DNA of 64,000 nucleotides, taken from Schizochytrium sp. CCTCC M209059 (taxonomy: Eukaryota; Sar; Bigyra; Thraustochytrida; Thraustochytriidae). Location of the stretch: NCBI GenBank assembly GCA_000818945.1, contig KN805370.1, forward strand, positions 625,578 through 689,577, in the 5' to 3' direction. Below the pieces are notes generated by a model. That model was given only the letters and a program-made list of their open reading frames with translations, was not told the origin of the DNA and ran no database searches. Numbering within the stretch: position 1 is the stretch's first letter; the number at the start of each line of letters is the position of its first letter. A program made the translations under genes and the position numbers. Positions 32,100 through 41,108 of this stretch are shown here, piece after piece.

Positions 32100-32910
32100 G
32101 CCGAGCGTCCGACCGCCGCGACAGCCGGGCTGGGCTGTCTGGCTGTCTGTTTGGCTGTCTGGCGGGCGGGCGGGTGGGCGGAAACCCGCGCCCTCGCGTC
32201 ACGTCAGCCAGCCCGTCAGCAGCAAAAGCGCACAACACGCCGCAAGATATATAAATATGTATATATATATCGGCCGGCCTGTTCGCCACCTTCTCTTGGC
32301 CACAATCTTGGTTGCTCTTTTCTCGCCTTGCCTGCCTCTGCAGCCAGAACGTGGCGGGCGAGGCCTTGCCGCCTCCGAGCTGCGACTCGACCTGCTGGTC
32401 CGGTCGACCGGGCAAGCTCCTCTTGCCTGAGCGTTCTCGCCGTGCGAGAGGCCAGCGAGCCCTGCTCGCTTGCTCGCTTTTGCTTGCTATCTCGCTCACC
32501 CTTGAGATTCTGCGGATCGGGTCGGGTCGGGCTGGGCCCGCCCACACGGCAACTGGGAGGCCCTGCGACCGCGCCCTGCGTACAGAGTCAACTTTTGCGC
32601 GCCTGCTTCGCGCGCCCCTCGGACCGCGCGACGCGCGACGAGCCGGCGCCGCGAGCGCGTTGCCTGGCTCTGCCTGGCTCTACTGCTGAGCTCTGCTGAG
32701 CTCTGCTCTGCTCTGCTCTGCTCTACTCTGCTCTGCGCCGCGAGCGCTTTCTCTGCTGCTACTCCTGCCGCCCGCACCAGCGCACCGCAGCGCAGCGCGG
32801 CGCCCGCCGCTCCGGAGGCTCGCTGCACTGCCGCGCCGCCGTCGCGACCGGGCCCGCCCGCCCGCGTCTCGGCTTTGCTCTGCTCTGCTCTGCTCTGCTC
32901 CGCTCTGCTC

Positions 32911-33303
32911 TGCTCTGCTCTGCTCTGCTCTGCTGCACGCCGCGGCTGCCTGCCTGACAGCGAGGTTTTTCAAAACCCCGTTTGAACGTCTGCCCGCGGT
33001 TGCCTCGATCTGCTCTGCTCTGCTCTGCTCTGCTCTGCTCTGCTGCACGCCGCGGCTGCCTGCCTGACAGCGAGGTTTTTCAAAACCCCGTTTGAACGTC
33101 TGCCCGCGGTTGCCTCGATCTGCTCTGCTCTGCTCTGCTCTGCTCTGCTCTGCTGCACGCCGCGGCTGCCTGCCTGACAGCGAGGTTTTTCAAAACCCCG
33201 TTTGAACGTCTGCCCGCGGTTGCCTCGATCTGCTCTGCTCTGCTCTGCTCTGCTCTGCTCTGCTGCACGCCGCGGCTGCCTGCCTGACAGCGAGGTTTTT
33301 CAA
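32911..33303. repeat. 110 bp tandem minisatellite, three identical copies plus a partial
   Basis: Units start at 32941, 33051 and 33161, and a fourth is cut off at about 33303. The three full units are base-for-base identical. Each joins a unique 76 bp body to a TGCTC pentanucleotide run of about seven units. The body contains short inverted elements (GTTTT/AAAAC and CAAA/TTTG). Because 110 is not a multiple of three, the frame shifts in every copy, so the repetitive peptides read through it are artefacts. The perfect identity implies recent expansion or homogenisation, or an assembly duplication. Confidence 0.95.
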
Positions 33304-33308
33304 CGTGC

Positions 33309-33355
33309 ATGCATCCATCCATCTGCGTCCATCCATCCATCCATCCATCCATCCC
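33309..33355. repeat. ATCC/CATC tetranucleotide microsatellite
   Basis: An interrupted run of CATC units directly follows the truncated last copy of the 110 bp array. Confidence 0.85.
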
Positions 33356-34103
33356 TATCCATATGGGCCGCCAGCAGCGGCGCCTCGCGCTGCGCCTGCC
33401 GCCGGGGACGGTGCGCCGCCGTGCACCTCGCACACTGCGCCTGCCGCGCCTGCTGCTGCGACAGAGGGGTCGCCGCGGCGAGCCAGCGCCTGCCGGCACG
33501 CGTGCTGTAAGTCTAGTAGTTGGCACAGGCCGCATGCGAGCACGGCATCATGGCAGAGGCAGGCAGGCCCGCGTGGGTCGGGTTGATGCTCCGCGCGTCG
33601 CTCCGCCCGAGCAGGGCGACGCGCAGCTGCCACTGCGGCGGCGGCGGCGGCAGACGGAGGCCGTGCAGGCCGCCGGGCCCGGCGACAGGACGACGGACAG
33701 CCGCGCCGACTTGAAGGGCACGTCGAGTTGGGCCTAGCTAGCTAGCTTAGGCTCCTCCTCGTCGCGGAAAAAGGGTTCCGCAAACGCGGCACTGCTTTCG
33801 CGAACATTCGCGGGAACGAAAGAACGCTCTGGAAAAAGGGAACGGGAAGGGGACGCGCGGCGGGCGTCCCTCCACGTTGGAGGGGCCGATTCCGAGAGCG
33901 CCTGGCAAAGCAAAAGCCGAGCCGCGTTCGAGGTGCATTGGCAGCAGTGGCAGCTGGCAGGCAGCAAGGCTGGAGGGCGGGCGTAGCTGCAGCGCCCAGA
34001 CCCGAAACCTGCCGGACGAAGAACAGACACAGACAAACAACTTTGATAGACAGCAGGGGCAACGAACGCCACGCTGGGGATTGAGTTGAGAGGTAGATAG
34101 ATC

Positions 34104-34393
34104 ATGACGCGCGTCGCGATGTTTTTGGCGGGCCTCGTGCTCGCACTCGCGGTGCTCGCCGACATGACACCGCGGACCCAAGCCTTCGGAATCTGGGATA
34201 AAAGCTTTGGTGTCCCGGGATTTGGACACCCGTCCGCAATGTTTGCGCGGCCGAGTCTCGGCCCGTCCTGCGACGTGTGGCCCCACCAGGCCAAGTGCCA
34301 GCAGGCTGCTTCGTGGCGCCAACAGCAGCAACGGCAACAGCAACTTCGTCAACAAGAAGAACGTCGACGTCAGCATATTCTCCAAAAGCAACG

Positions 34394-34427
<34 letters not shown>

Positions 34428-34985
34428 CTGCGCGAGCGCCTGTTTCGCGTCGTTGACACAGGCGAGACATACGAGGTCCGCGTAGAGTCGCCCGAGCACC
34501 AGAAGCGAGGCCTCTTTGATCTTCGTGTCGAGGACGAACCTCACAGCGGCAACAAGCTCTTGCACATTACCGATCGCGCAGCGCCCGGACGCTTTGATCG
34601 CAAATTTAACCTGCCTCAAGGCATCACAGAAAAGGATGTGCGTGTTCGTTGGGACCGTGACTTTCTCACGCTCATCGTGCCCAAGCCGCCAGTCGAAGCG
34701 CCACAAACACAAGAAACTCTTGTCATTTCTGGACAGCCACAGGCAACAGCAGCCAAACTCCCCAAGGTCGAGCTGAAGTCGTCATCGCATGCCCCAACGC
34801 AAGCGCAGCCATCGCCACATCATGGTGCGGTTGAAGCACCGTCAGCAGCAGAAGCTGACGATGATCTTCTCATCGAGGACGTTGCTGTAGGTGACGATAA
34901 CGACGAGGACGACGGAGATCTAGAACTCGAGGAAGACGTAGCATCAGGGTACGTCGACAACCTTGGCATTTTCCGCGAGTACTAG
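34104..34985 (+). CDS. secreted small heat-shock (Hsp20/alpha-crystallin-like) protein with polyQ segment
   Basis: The protein has 293 residues. Residues 1-27 are a clear signal peptide ending near TQA. A Gln/Arg-rich segment at about 70-107 includes a nine-Gln run. Residues 113-193 resemble an alpha-crystallin domain: a strand opening FRVVDTGETYEVRVE, an FDRKFNLP strand, an ITEKDVRVRW strand and a closing FLTLIVPKP, with the usual hydrophobic-[IV]-x-[IV]-P ending. The C-terminal 60 residues are strongly acidic. Hsp20 proteins are normally cytosolic holdases. The signal peptide places this one in the ER or outside, and there is no KDEL-type retrieval signal. The match to Hsp20 is at fold-pattern level only. 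Confidence 0.75.
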
Positions 34986-35189
34986 ATGGTGAAAAAAGTA
35001 ACAAGCATTGTGTGTAAATAGATTTAAAACAAATGTAGCAGCAAGTTTTTATCCCCATTCCTGGTTTATGGTGAGTATTTGCTTGCCCATGGTTGATGAA
35101 CGCAACAATCTAGGCCGCGGCGAAACTAGGTTTCTCCTGTTTGTGTTTTTACTTTCCCTGCTGGCTATTGGTTACTGGCCAAGCTCGCC

Positions 35190-35190
<1 letters not shown>

Positions 35191-35224
<34 letters not shown>
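35191..35224. repeat. GACT tetranucleotide microsatellite
   Basis: A short run of ACTG/GACT units in the 3' flank between the Hsp20-like gene and the convergent J-protein gene. Confidence 0.8.
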
Positions 35225-35251
35225 CGCCTGACAGTAAATCTACTTATCTAT

Positions 35252-36493
35252 TTATCTACGTGGGCGAAAGAGTGAAGCAATCTTCTCGACGATACGTTGA
35301 AAGAATCGTCGAATACCGTTGGCAATCCGTGCAAAGGTTCGCAAGACCCACAACTTCATGCCCATTTTCATCGTCTCGTAAATCATACTGCGAAAGACAT
35401 TGCCCAGCATTTCCTGCTGGCGCCGAGCCTCAGCCTGGCGATCCTGGTCCATGCGGCCTTGCTGCTGCTGCTGCTGCTGCTGCTGCCGCCTCTGCTGTTC
35501 GTTAATATTCTGAAAGATGTTGTTGAAAAAAGAAGCGTCTCCGAATTGGTTTCCGCCAAACCCGGAGTCGAGGTTCTCATCGTGCACAGTGCGAGCCTCC
35601 GAGCCATCCCGATACTTGTAAATGGTCGTCTTTCGAAGTTTGCGCTGGCCATTTGGAGTGATGATCACCTGTTCGATGGTCTGCGTTCCAATGGGCTGCT
35701 CCTGCTGGCGGTACTGTTGCTGCTGCTGCCGCTGCTGCTGCTGCTGCTGCTGCTGACCACCTCGCTGTTGCTGCTGCCATTGCTGCTGCATACGTTGAGC
35801 ACGGAGTAACTCTTGCCACACATTCTGATTGCCAAAACCTCCGCGTTCCATCTCGCGAAAAAGACGATTTATGTCTTCGTTGCGGAAAATGTGCCGAAAT
35901 AACTCCTCCGGGTCCACATACTGGCCTTGAAAGCCGCCCTGCCCGTATTGCTGGTAGCCCGACTGCTGGTAACCTCCGGGCCCTTGGCCAAATCCACCGC
36001 TACCAGGTCCAGCGCCAGATCCAGCCCTGCTGCCTCCGCCCCCCGAAAGTTGATGGTAGGCTTCAGACACCTCTTTGAACTTTATTTCTGCCGCCTTCTT
36101 GTTTTCCTCCGTATCGTTCATATGCCTGTCCGGATGATACTTGAGCGCGAGCTTCTTGTACGCCTTTTTGATGTCATCCTTGGAAGCGCCGCGCTGGAGT
36201 CCAAGCACAGTATACGGATCTTGCCACGCCGCAGAAGCTAGAGCACGCCGTCCAGAGGCCCATACCCCGGGAGCGAGCCGAGCTGTTATCTCCGCCAAGC
36301 GCGGGGTTGCTGCCGTCGTCGCTGCCACTGACGCTCTGGTCCTCAACCTCGTCCTCGAGCTCATGCCGAGCCTCCACAACCCCGTTGCCAGCGTCCTTTG
36401 CTGCGGCTCCAGGCTCGCGCGGAAAGGCAATGAGCCCTGCCACCGCCCTGCGCTCCTCGCCACGCCATCGCGCGCGCGTATCGCCGAGAGCAT
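35252..36493 (-). CDS. J-domain co-chaperone (DnaJ family), probably mitochondrial
   Basis: The protein has 413 residues from the ATG at 36493. This start gives an Arg/Ala/Ser-rich, acid-free leader ([17 protein letters not shown] onward) typical of a mitochondrial presequence, and is preferred to an in-frame ATG 27 codons upstream. The J-domain spans about 91-150 with the HPD motif at 120-122, which stimulates Hsp70 ATPase. It is followed by a Gly-rich linker and two polyQ-rich tracts. There is no Cys-rich zinc domain. The C-terminus ends in amphipathic helices with paired Phe/Arg, possibly for membrane contact. Its 5' end faces GPI8 across a 138 bp divergent spacer, so the promoters must be compact or shared. 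Confidence 0.88.
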   Translation of the reverse strand: MLSAIRARDGVARSAGRWQGSLPFRASLEPQQRTLATGLWRLGMSSRTRLRTRASVAATTAATPRLAEITARLAPGVWASGRRALASAAWQDPYTVLGLQRGASKDDIKKAYKKLALKYHPDRHMNDTEENKKAAEIKFKEVSEAYHQLSGGGGSRAGSGAGPGSGGFGQGPGGYQQSGYQQYGQGGFQGQYVDPEELFRHIFRNEDINRLFREMERGGFGNQNVWQELLRAQRMQQQWQQQQRGGQQQQQQQQRQQQQQYRQQEQPIGTQTIEQVIITPNGQRKLRKTTIYKYRDGSEARTVHDENLDSGFGGNQFGDASFFNNIFQNINEQQRRQQQQQQQQQGRMDQDRQAEARRQQEMLGNVFRSMIYETMKMGMKLWVLRTFARIANGIRRFFQRIVEKIASLFRPRR

Positions 36494-36631
36494 CTTCGCC
36501 TGGCCTCGTCGAGGTGATCGAGTGAGAGTGGTCACCAGGTCGGGCCAGTCTTGCAAAAAGGGTTTTGCCAGCACGACGCCCGGCGGCGCGGCGTCCAGGG
36601 GCGCGCAAGGCTTAACGAAGGAAAAAAAACA

Positions 36632-37956
36632 ATGCGCTCCTTGCGCGTCCTCGCGGTGGCGCTCGTCGTGCTCGCGGCAGTCAGCCAGCTCTCAGTGACT
36701 GCTGCCGCTGCCGCTGCCGCTGCTGCTACTGCGGAGAAGGCGACTTCGGCGGCGTCGGAATCGTCGCACACGAACAACTGGGCGCTCATCGTGGACACCT
36801 CGCTGTTCTTCTTCAACTACAGACATGCCGCCAATGCGCTCTCCATGTACAGGACCGTCAAACAGCTGGGCATTCCAGATAACCAGATCATCCTCATGCT
36901 CGCCGACGACATGGCCTGCCACAAGAGCAATCCGCTCAAAGCGCAAATCTTCAACAACCGCAACCGCCAAATTGAGCTGTACGGCGACACGGTTGAGGTC
37001 GACTACCGAGGGGAAGAAGTCACGGTCGAGAACTTTTTGCGTGTCCTTCTCGGACGACACACTCCTGGGACGCCCGCATCTAAAAGGCTCGACACCAACG
37101 AAGGCAGCAATATCTTCATTTACATGTCAGGTACGTGTCCGTTTTCAAGTCTTGTCTCGTCTAGTCTTGTTTTGTCTTGTCTTGTCTGTCTTCGTCCTGG
37201 TTTGTATCATCTTTTTACATCTTTGCGTCCGTTTATAAATTCTTGCTGAAAATCGCAAGTTTTGTGTGTGTTCTTTTTTGCAGCCAGGTACTCATCGCCA
37301 CGTCTACGGATATTTATGCACGCCATATACATGAACTGTATGAACTGACATTCGTGGCTCTTTTGCGATTCATAACAGGCCACGGCGGCGATGAGTTCCT
37401 TAAATTCCAGGACACGGAAGAGCTCAGCAGCCAGGATATTGCTGGAGCCTTTGAGCAGATGCGTGTCAAGAAGCGCTTTAATGAAATTTTCTTCGCTGTC
37501 GACACCTGCCAAGCCGCTACCATGTACAATCACTTTAATACCCCCGGCATTGTGGCAGCCGGGTCTTCAACGCGCAATGAGAACTCATATTCACACCACA
37601 GCGATGGCCACCTTGGTACGGCAGTCATTGACAGGTTCACCTACTACATGCTTGAATTCATAGACCGTCGTGGAGACAAGGCCAACTTGGGCGACCTCAT
37701 GCGCTATTTGACACCTCAGCGTCTGATGTCAACCGCCGCCATGGACACGAGCAAGTTTTCGCGGCCTGTCAAAAGCGTTGCGCTCACCGACTTTCTTGGT
37801 TCCGTGCTCAAGATCGACACTACTGTCGCCAAGGCACCGTACAAGCCGCTCGAGACACGAGCATCCGAAACCACGGACGCCATGGATCCACCCAAAACGA
37901 CACAACAACAAGCACAACAAGTACGACCTTATCCGACTTATGAGGCGACATTTTAA
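36632..37956 (+). CDS. GPI8: GPI-anchor transamidase catalytic subunit (GPI8/PIG-K), two exons
   Basis: Exons are 36632-37130 and 37379-37956, giving 358 residues. The 248 bp intron starts GTACGT and ends AACAG, with the splice inside the Gly codon before the catalytic His. An Ala-rich signal peptide (residues 1-27) leads into the caspase-like C13 peptidase domain. The catalytic dyad is H168 in MSGHGGD, which is rebuilt only by splicing, and C210 in AVDTCQA. These residues cleave the C-terminal signal of precursor proteins and transfer them to GPI in the ER lumen. The family's C-terminal membrane segment is absent: the protein ends in a Gln/Pro-rich tail, as some protist homologues do. The in-frame ATG at 36551 would put a charged leader before the signal peptide and is rejected. 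Confidence 0.95.
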
Positions 37957-37984
37957 ATCCTGAGATCTCTTTCTTTGTTTTCCT

Positions 37985-38016
<32 letters not shown>

Positions 38017-38027
38017 TCTCTCTCTGT
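37985..38027. repeat. CT dinucleotide microsatellite
   Basis: A CT/TC run in the 174 bp convergent spacer between GPI8 and the MT-A70 methyltransferase gene. Confidence 0.85.
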
Positions 38028-38130
38028 CAGTGGTATCAAAATGAAGAGGAGCAGGGCATTGATTCAGGTTCATCGCCTGTTTGATTGATTGTCCGTCTCG
38101 CGATTAGCAGGAAACTTGCTTGCTTGTGAG

Positions 38131-39096
38131 CTAGAGCTCATTTCCCACAGAGACCCAGTTCTTTGTTGCAAAACATGAAAGCACTATATGTTAGAGGCTG
38201 TCGTACATGGGCCAATATCCCCTCGCTTGCTCTCTCTCACTATGCGCATCACCACAAATAAGATCGAACCCCCTCCCCAAAAGGACAAACTTACGTCGCG
38301 GAGATTGTTGCGTCTTGCGAAGATTTCAAGATATGAACCCCCCGGAACGAGCTCCTCGATGATTTCATAAATCTCTACCGGCTTTTGACTTTGACCCTGG
38401 CGCTCACAGTATAGGACATCGCTCGCGATGTTGCGCCGCGTGCCGAGCGGATCAACATCGCCCTTCTTTCCCACCAGACAAGTTTCCTTTGCATGCTGGA
38501 GGTAGAATCCGTGACTTTTCGCCAACCGACGATTCACCGTTTGCTTGACCCAGGCGATCTCGTCAACCAAAGTGTAGCCCCACTTCTCCATGAGTTCAAG
38601 CGCAAACTTGTACTTGGCATTGATGACCCAGACAAAGAGAAAACCGTTTTCTTGCAGCGAGGGAAACGGGATCTTTTCAATAAGGCTGTGCAGAGATTGT
38701 CAAGGTCAGAGTCTTTGTCATATATGTTGCCAATGAGGCAGCCGAGCGCGTTCTACTGATTTCACGTACCTATCCGAGAGCTGTTTGTATCCAATGGCAA
38801 CACCTCGTGTCGGATTCGAAGTAGCCAGCTGCCATGGAGGGTCCGTCATGATCACATCAAAAAGCTTGCCAGTTTTCCGACGCTGCGTTTGTGCTAGCTT
38901 GCGAAAGTCAAAGGTTCGCACGTCTGCCCGAATGGGAACGCATCGTCGTGGCGGCTTCCACACTTCGAGCTGAGGTACGGTGGCTTCGTCAGCAGGATCT
39001 TCTTCCTTGGGAGCGGCGCTGGTCTTTGCATTTGCCGTTGTTTGCTCTGCTTCGCCACTTTGAGCAGGATTATCATCGTTGGCGGCTGCTCCCGAG

Positions 39097-39155
<59 letters not shown>

Positions 39156-39344
39156 CACCTCGCCTACGCTGTTGCTGCAGTCTTTGCCATTGTCGCTGGA
39201 GTCTTGCGCGGACTCTTCTTCATGTTCTGCGCACAAATCTGCAAGGATCTCCTGCTCCAGCCTGCACATTTCCTGCCTCGTAGCATCGATGTACTTGACG
39301 AGCTGCTCCTCGGAGAGCCCGAGCAGGTTCGCCGGCAGGTCCAT
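38131..39344 (-). CDS. MTA1: MT-A70 adenine-N6 methyltransferase, MTA1/AMT1-like, three exons
   Basis: Exons are 39344-38770, 38685-38295 and 38160-38131, giving 331 residues. Intron 1 (84 bp) is GTACGT...CACAG and intron 2 (134 bp) is GTAAGT...AAAG. The last exon encodes only nine residues and the stop. The catalytic DPPW motif is at 168-171. C-terminal landmarks are NPTRGVAIGY, INAKY, HGFYLQHAKE, GQSQKP and FARRNNLRDNW ending SVGNEL. These match the ciliate MTA1 (AMT1) DNA 6mA methyltransferase clade better than METTL3, METTL14 or METTL4 as I know them. The N-terminus has a short helical segment, then a poly-Ala tract from a GCA/CTG run at about 39090-39153. The enzyme should act in the nucleus with SAM. 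In ciliates the MTA1 enzyme needs partner proteins, none of which is in this window. Confidence 0.88.
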
Positions 39345-40223
39345 CGTTCCTCTCTCCCTCCCCCCAAAGAAATCAAACTAAAACTAGCCAGCTGCCCAGC
39401 GCCCAGAAAGCGCCGCGCCGCGCCGCGCTGCAGGAGCGCCCGCGCGAGCGCCCCGCCCGCCCGCGCTCTCTCCGCGAGCCCAGGCTCGCTCGCGTTCTGC
39501 ATCATTCCTCCTCGCGCAGCAGCAAGCAAAGCAAAGCAAGCAAGCACGCACGCACAGCAAAGCAGAAAGCAGCCAGCCCAACGACCGACGACGACGACGC
39601 GCCAACCTAACCACCGGGCCAGCCCCGCCAGGGCGCGCTGGCGCGCGAGCGAGCCGTCCGAGTGCCTCACGGGAGCGCTCCCAGCCAGGCGCGGGAGCCG
39701 TTCGCAGAAGCGCCGCGGCGGTCGCGCGCGGTCTTGACACAGACAAGTTCGGCCGCCGAGTCGTCTTCGTCTCGGTGCGCGGCGCAGTCGACCTCCGTCT
39801 GCACTGAGCGAGGCAGCGGCAGCGGGCGGCGAATTCGGGTCGTAGGCCCGGGCCTTGAGGCACGGGCGCTGAGGCTGACGGTCGATCCCACGTGCTGCAC
39901 TGCATTGCATTGCATTGCGTTGCCGGCCGTCGACCGAGGACGCTGCGGGCGGCGGTGCGGAGACCTCGCTCGCGTTCATGGCGCATCCGCAGGCACCGAC
40001 CGCGCGAGGCAGAGACTCTCCTTGCACGGGGGCAGCGCCGGGGCCAGTGGCGGAGGGCAGAAGAATCATGAATGCATGATGCCAAGGCTCACTGGCAGTG
40101 CAGGCAGAGCTGAGCTGAGCCAGTCGACAGCCAGGGGAACCTGCATTTCTTGGGGCAAGCTGAAGCAAAACCACAACGCAAACACGCTGTCGCAGCCTCT
40201 TCGAAGCAAGGCAAGCAAGCAAG

Positions 40224-40260
<37 letters not shown>

Positions 40261-40306
40261 TCGAGTCGAGTCGAGTCGAGCAGAGTAGCCACACGTCAGC
40301 AGCAAG
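39345..40306. other. divergent promoter region with AAGC and CGAGT microsatellites
   Basis: 962 bp between the methyltransferase (-) and the DJ-1-like gene (+). The first 500 bp are very GC-rich. An AAGC tetranucleotide run lies at about 40207-40259, followed directly by a GTCGA pentanucleotide run at about 40260-40284, ending about 25 bp from the DJ-1-like start. Long frames crossing this region on the minus strand are shadows. I see no gene. Confidence 0.55.
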
Positions 40307-40999
40307 ATGAAGGTCCTCATGGTGCTGACCTCGAACGACAAGCTCGGAGAGCACGACGAACAGACGGGATGGTATCTTCCCGAGTGCGCGCACCCGTACC
40401 ACGTCTTCAAGCAGGCCGGCACGGTCGAGATGGTCTCCGCAAGCCCTGCCGGCGGCAAAGCGCCCGTGGACGAGAGCTCCGTGGACGCCTCCAAGGAAGA
40501 CAAGGTCTCGATGGACTTGTACAAGGACGAGGCCTTCAAGAGCTTTACCGAGGAGACAAAGAAGCTGAGCGACGTCAAGGGAGACAAGTTTGACGCCGTT
40601 TTCGTTGTCGGAGGATTCGGAACCATGTGGGATCTGCCCGAAAACGCCGACCTTCAGGAAATTATCCGCAACACCTACGAGCAGGGCGGCATCGTCAGTG
40701 CCGTCTGCCACGGTCCCTGTGCTCTCACCCAGGTCAAGCTCTCGGACGGGAACTTCCTGGTCAAGGACAAGAAGGTTACCGCCTTTACTGACGACGAAGA
40801 ACGCGCTGTCGAACGCATCGACAAGATCCCCTTTACCAACGAACAAAAGCTCATGGAGGTCGGCGCTGTGTACACGAAACGCGCTGCGTGGTCCGCGCAT
40901 GTTGTGGTCGATGGCCGTCTCATTACCGGTCAGAACCCGGCCTCGGCCACGGGCGTCGCCAACGCGATCCTTGCGCGCTCCTCGGGCACCGTCTACTAA
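40307..40999 (+). CDS. DJ-1/PfpI superfamily protein, Hsp31-like
   Basis: The protein has 230 residues and a flavodoxin-like fold typical of class I glutamine-amidotransferase-like proteins. The nucleophile elbow is AVCHGPCAL with C134 and H135, and E26 sits in the N-terminal position (WYLPECAHP) of the DJ-1 general acid. The GGFGTMWDLPEN segment before the elbow and the TGQNPASA block near the end match the Hsp31-like glyoxalase III/chaperone subfamily. It probably detoxifies methylglyoxal or acts as a stress chaperone; family knowledge supports both. No targeting signal, so cytosolic. It is convergent with the ABC transporter gene with a 109 bp spacer. Confidence 0.92.
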   Translation: MKVLMVLTSNDKLGEHDEQTGWYLPECAHPYHVFKQAGTVEMVSASPAGGKAPVDESSVDASKEDKVSMDLYKDEAFKSFTEETKKLSDVKGDKFDAVFVVGGFGTMWDLPENADLQEIIRNTYEQGGIVSAVCHGPCALTQVKLSDGNFLVKDKKVTAFTDDEERAVERIDKIPFTNEQKLMEVGAVYTKRAAWSAHVVVDGRLITGQNPASATGVANAILARSSGTVY

Positions 41000-41108
41000 A
41001 ATGAGTAGCAGTATACCATAGTAGTAATTCGAAGATAAAATGGAAAGCCAAGATTATATTTTTTTGCAAAAAACTTGTGTGTGTTATAAACTCTTTGTCA
41101 AGACTCTC

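Larger units (their letters stand above)
32100..34103. other. repeat-rich intergenic region
   Basis: This lies between the LIM/GYF gene (-) and the small-heat-shock-like gene (+). It holds an alternating TA tract near 32247-32270 about 150 bp upstream of the LIM start, TGCTC pentanucleotide runs at about 32690-32740 and 32875-32935, the exact 110 bp tandem array, and an ATCC tetranucleotide run at about 33309-33355. GC-rich frames at 33355-33740 have no recognisable product. I see no gene. Confidence 0.6.

Noticed and set aside
32911..33303. CRISPR-like array
   Set aside because: The copies are contiguous and fully identical with no variable spacers, and the genome is eukaryotic.
32680..33535. 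Minus-strand frames giving Ala-Glu-Gln-Ser-Arg repeat peptides
   Set aside because: They come from TGCTC microsatellite and the 110 bp array, whose unit length shifts frame in each copy.
39164..40900. A 578-codon minus-strand open frame across the methyltransferase and DJ-1-like genes
   Set aside because: It is antisense to both well-supported genes and its translation is Leu/Val/Ala/Arg-rich without any domain; GC bias leaves such shadow frames open.
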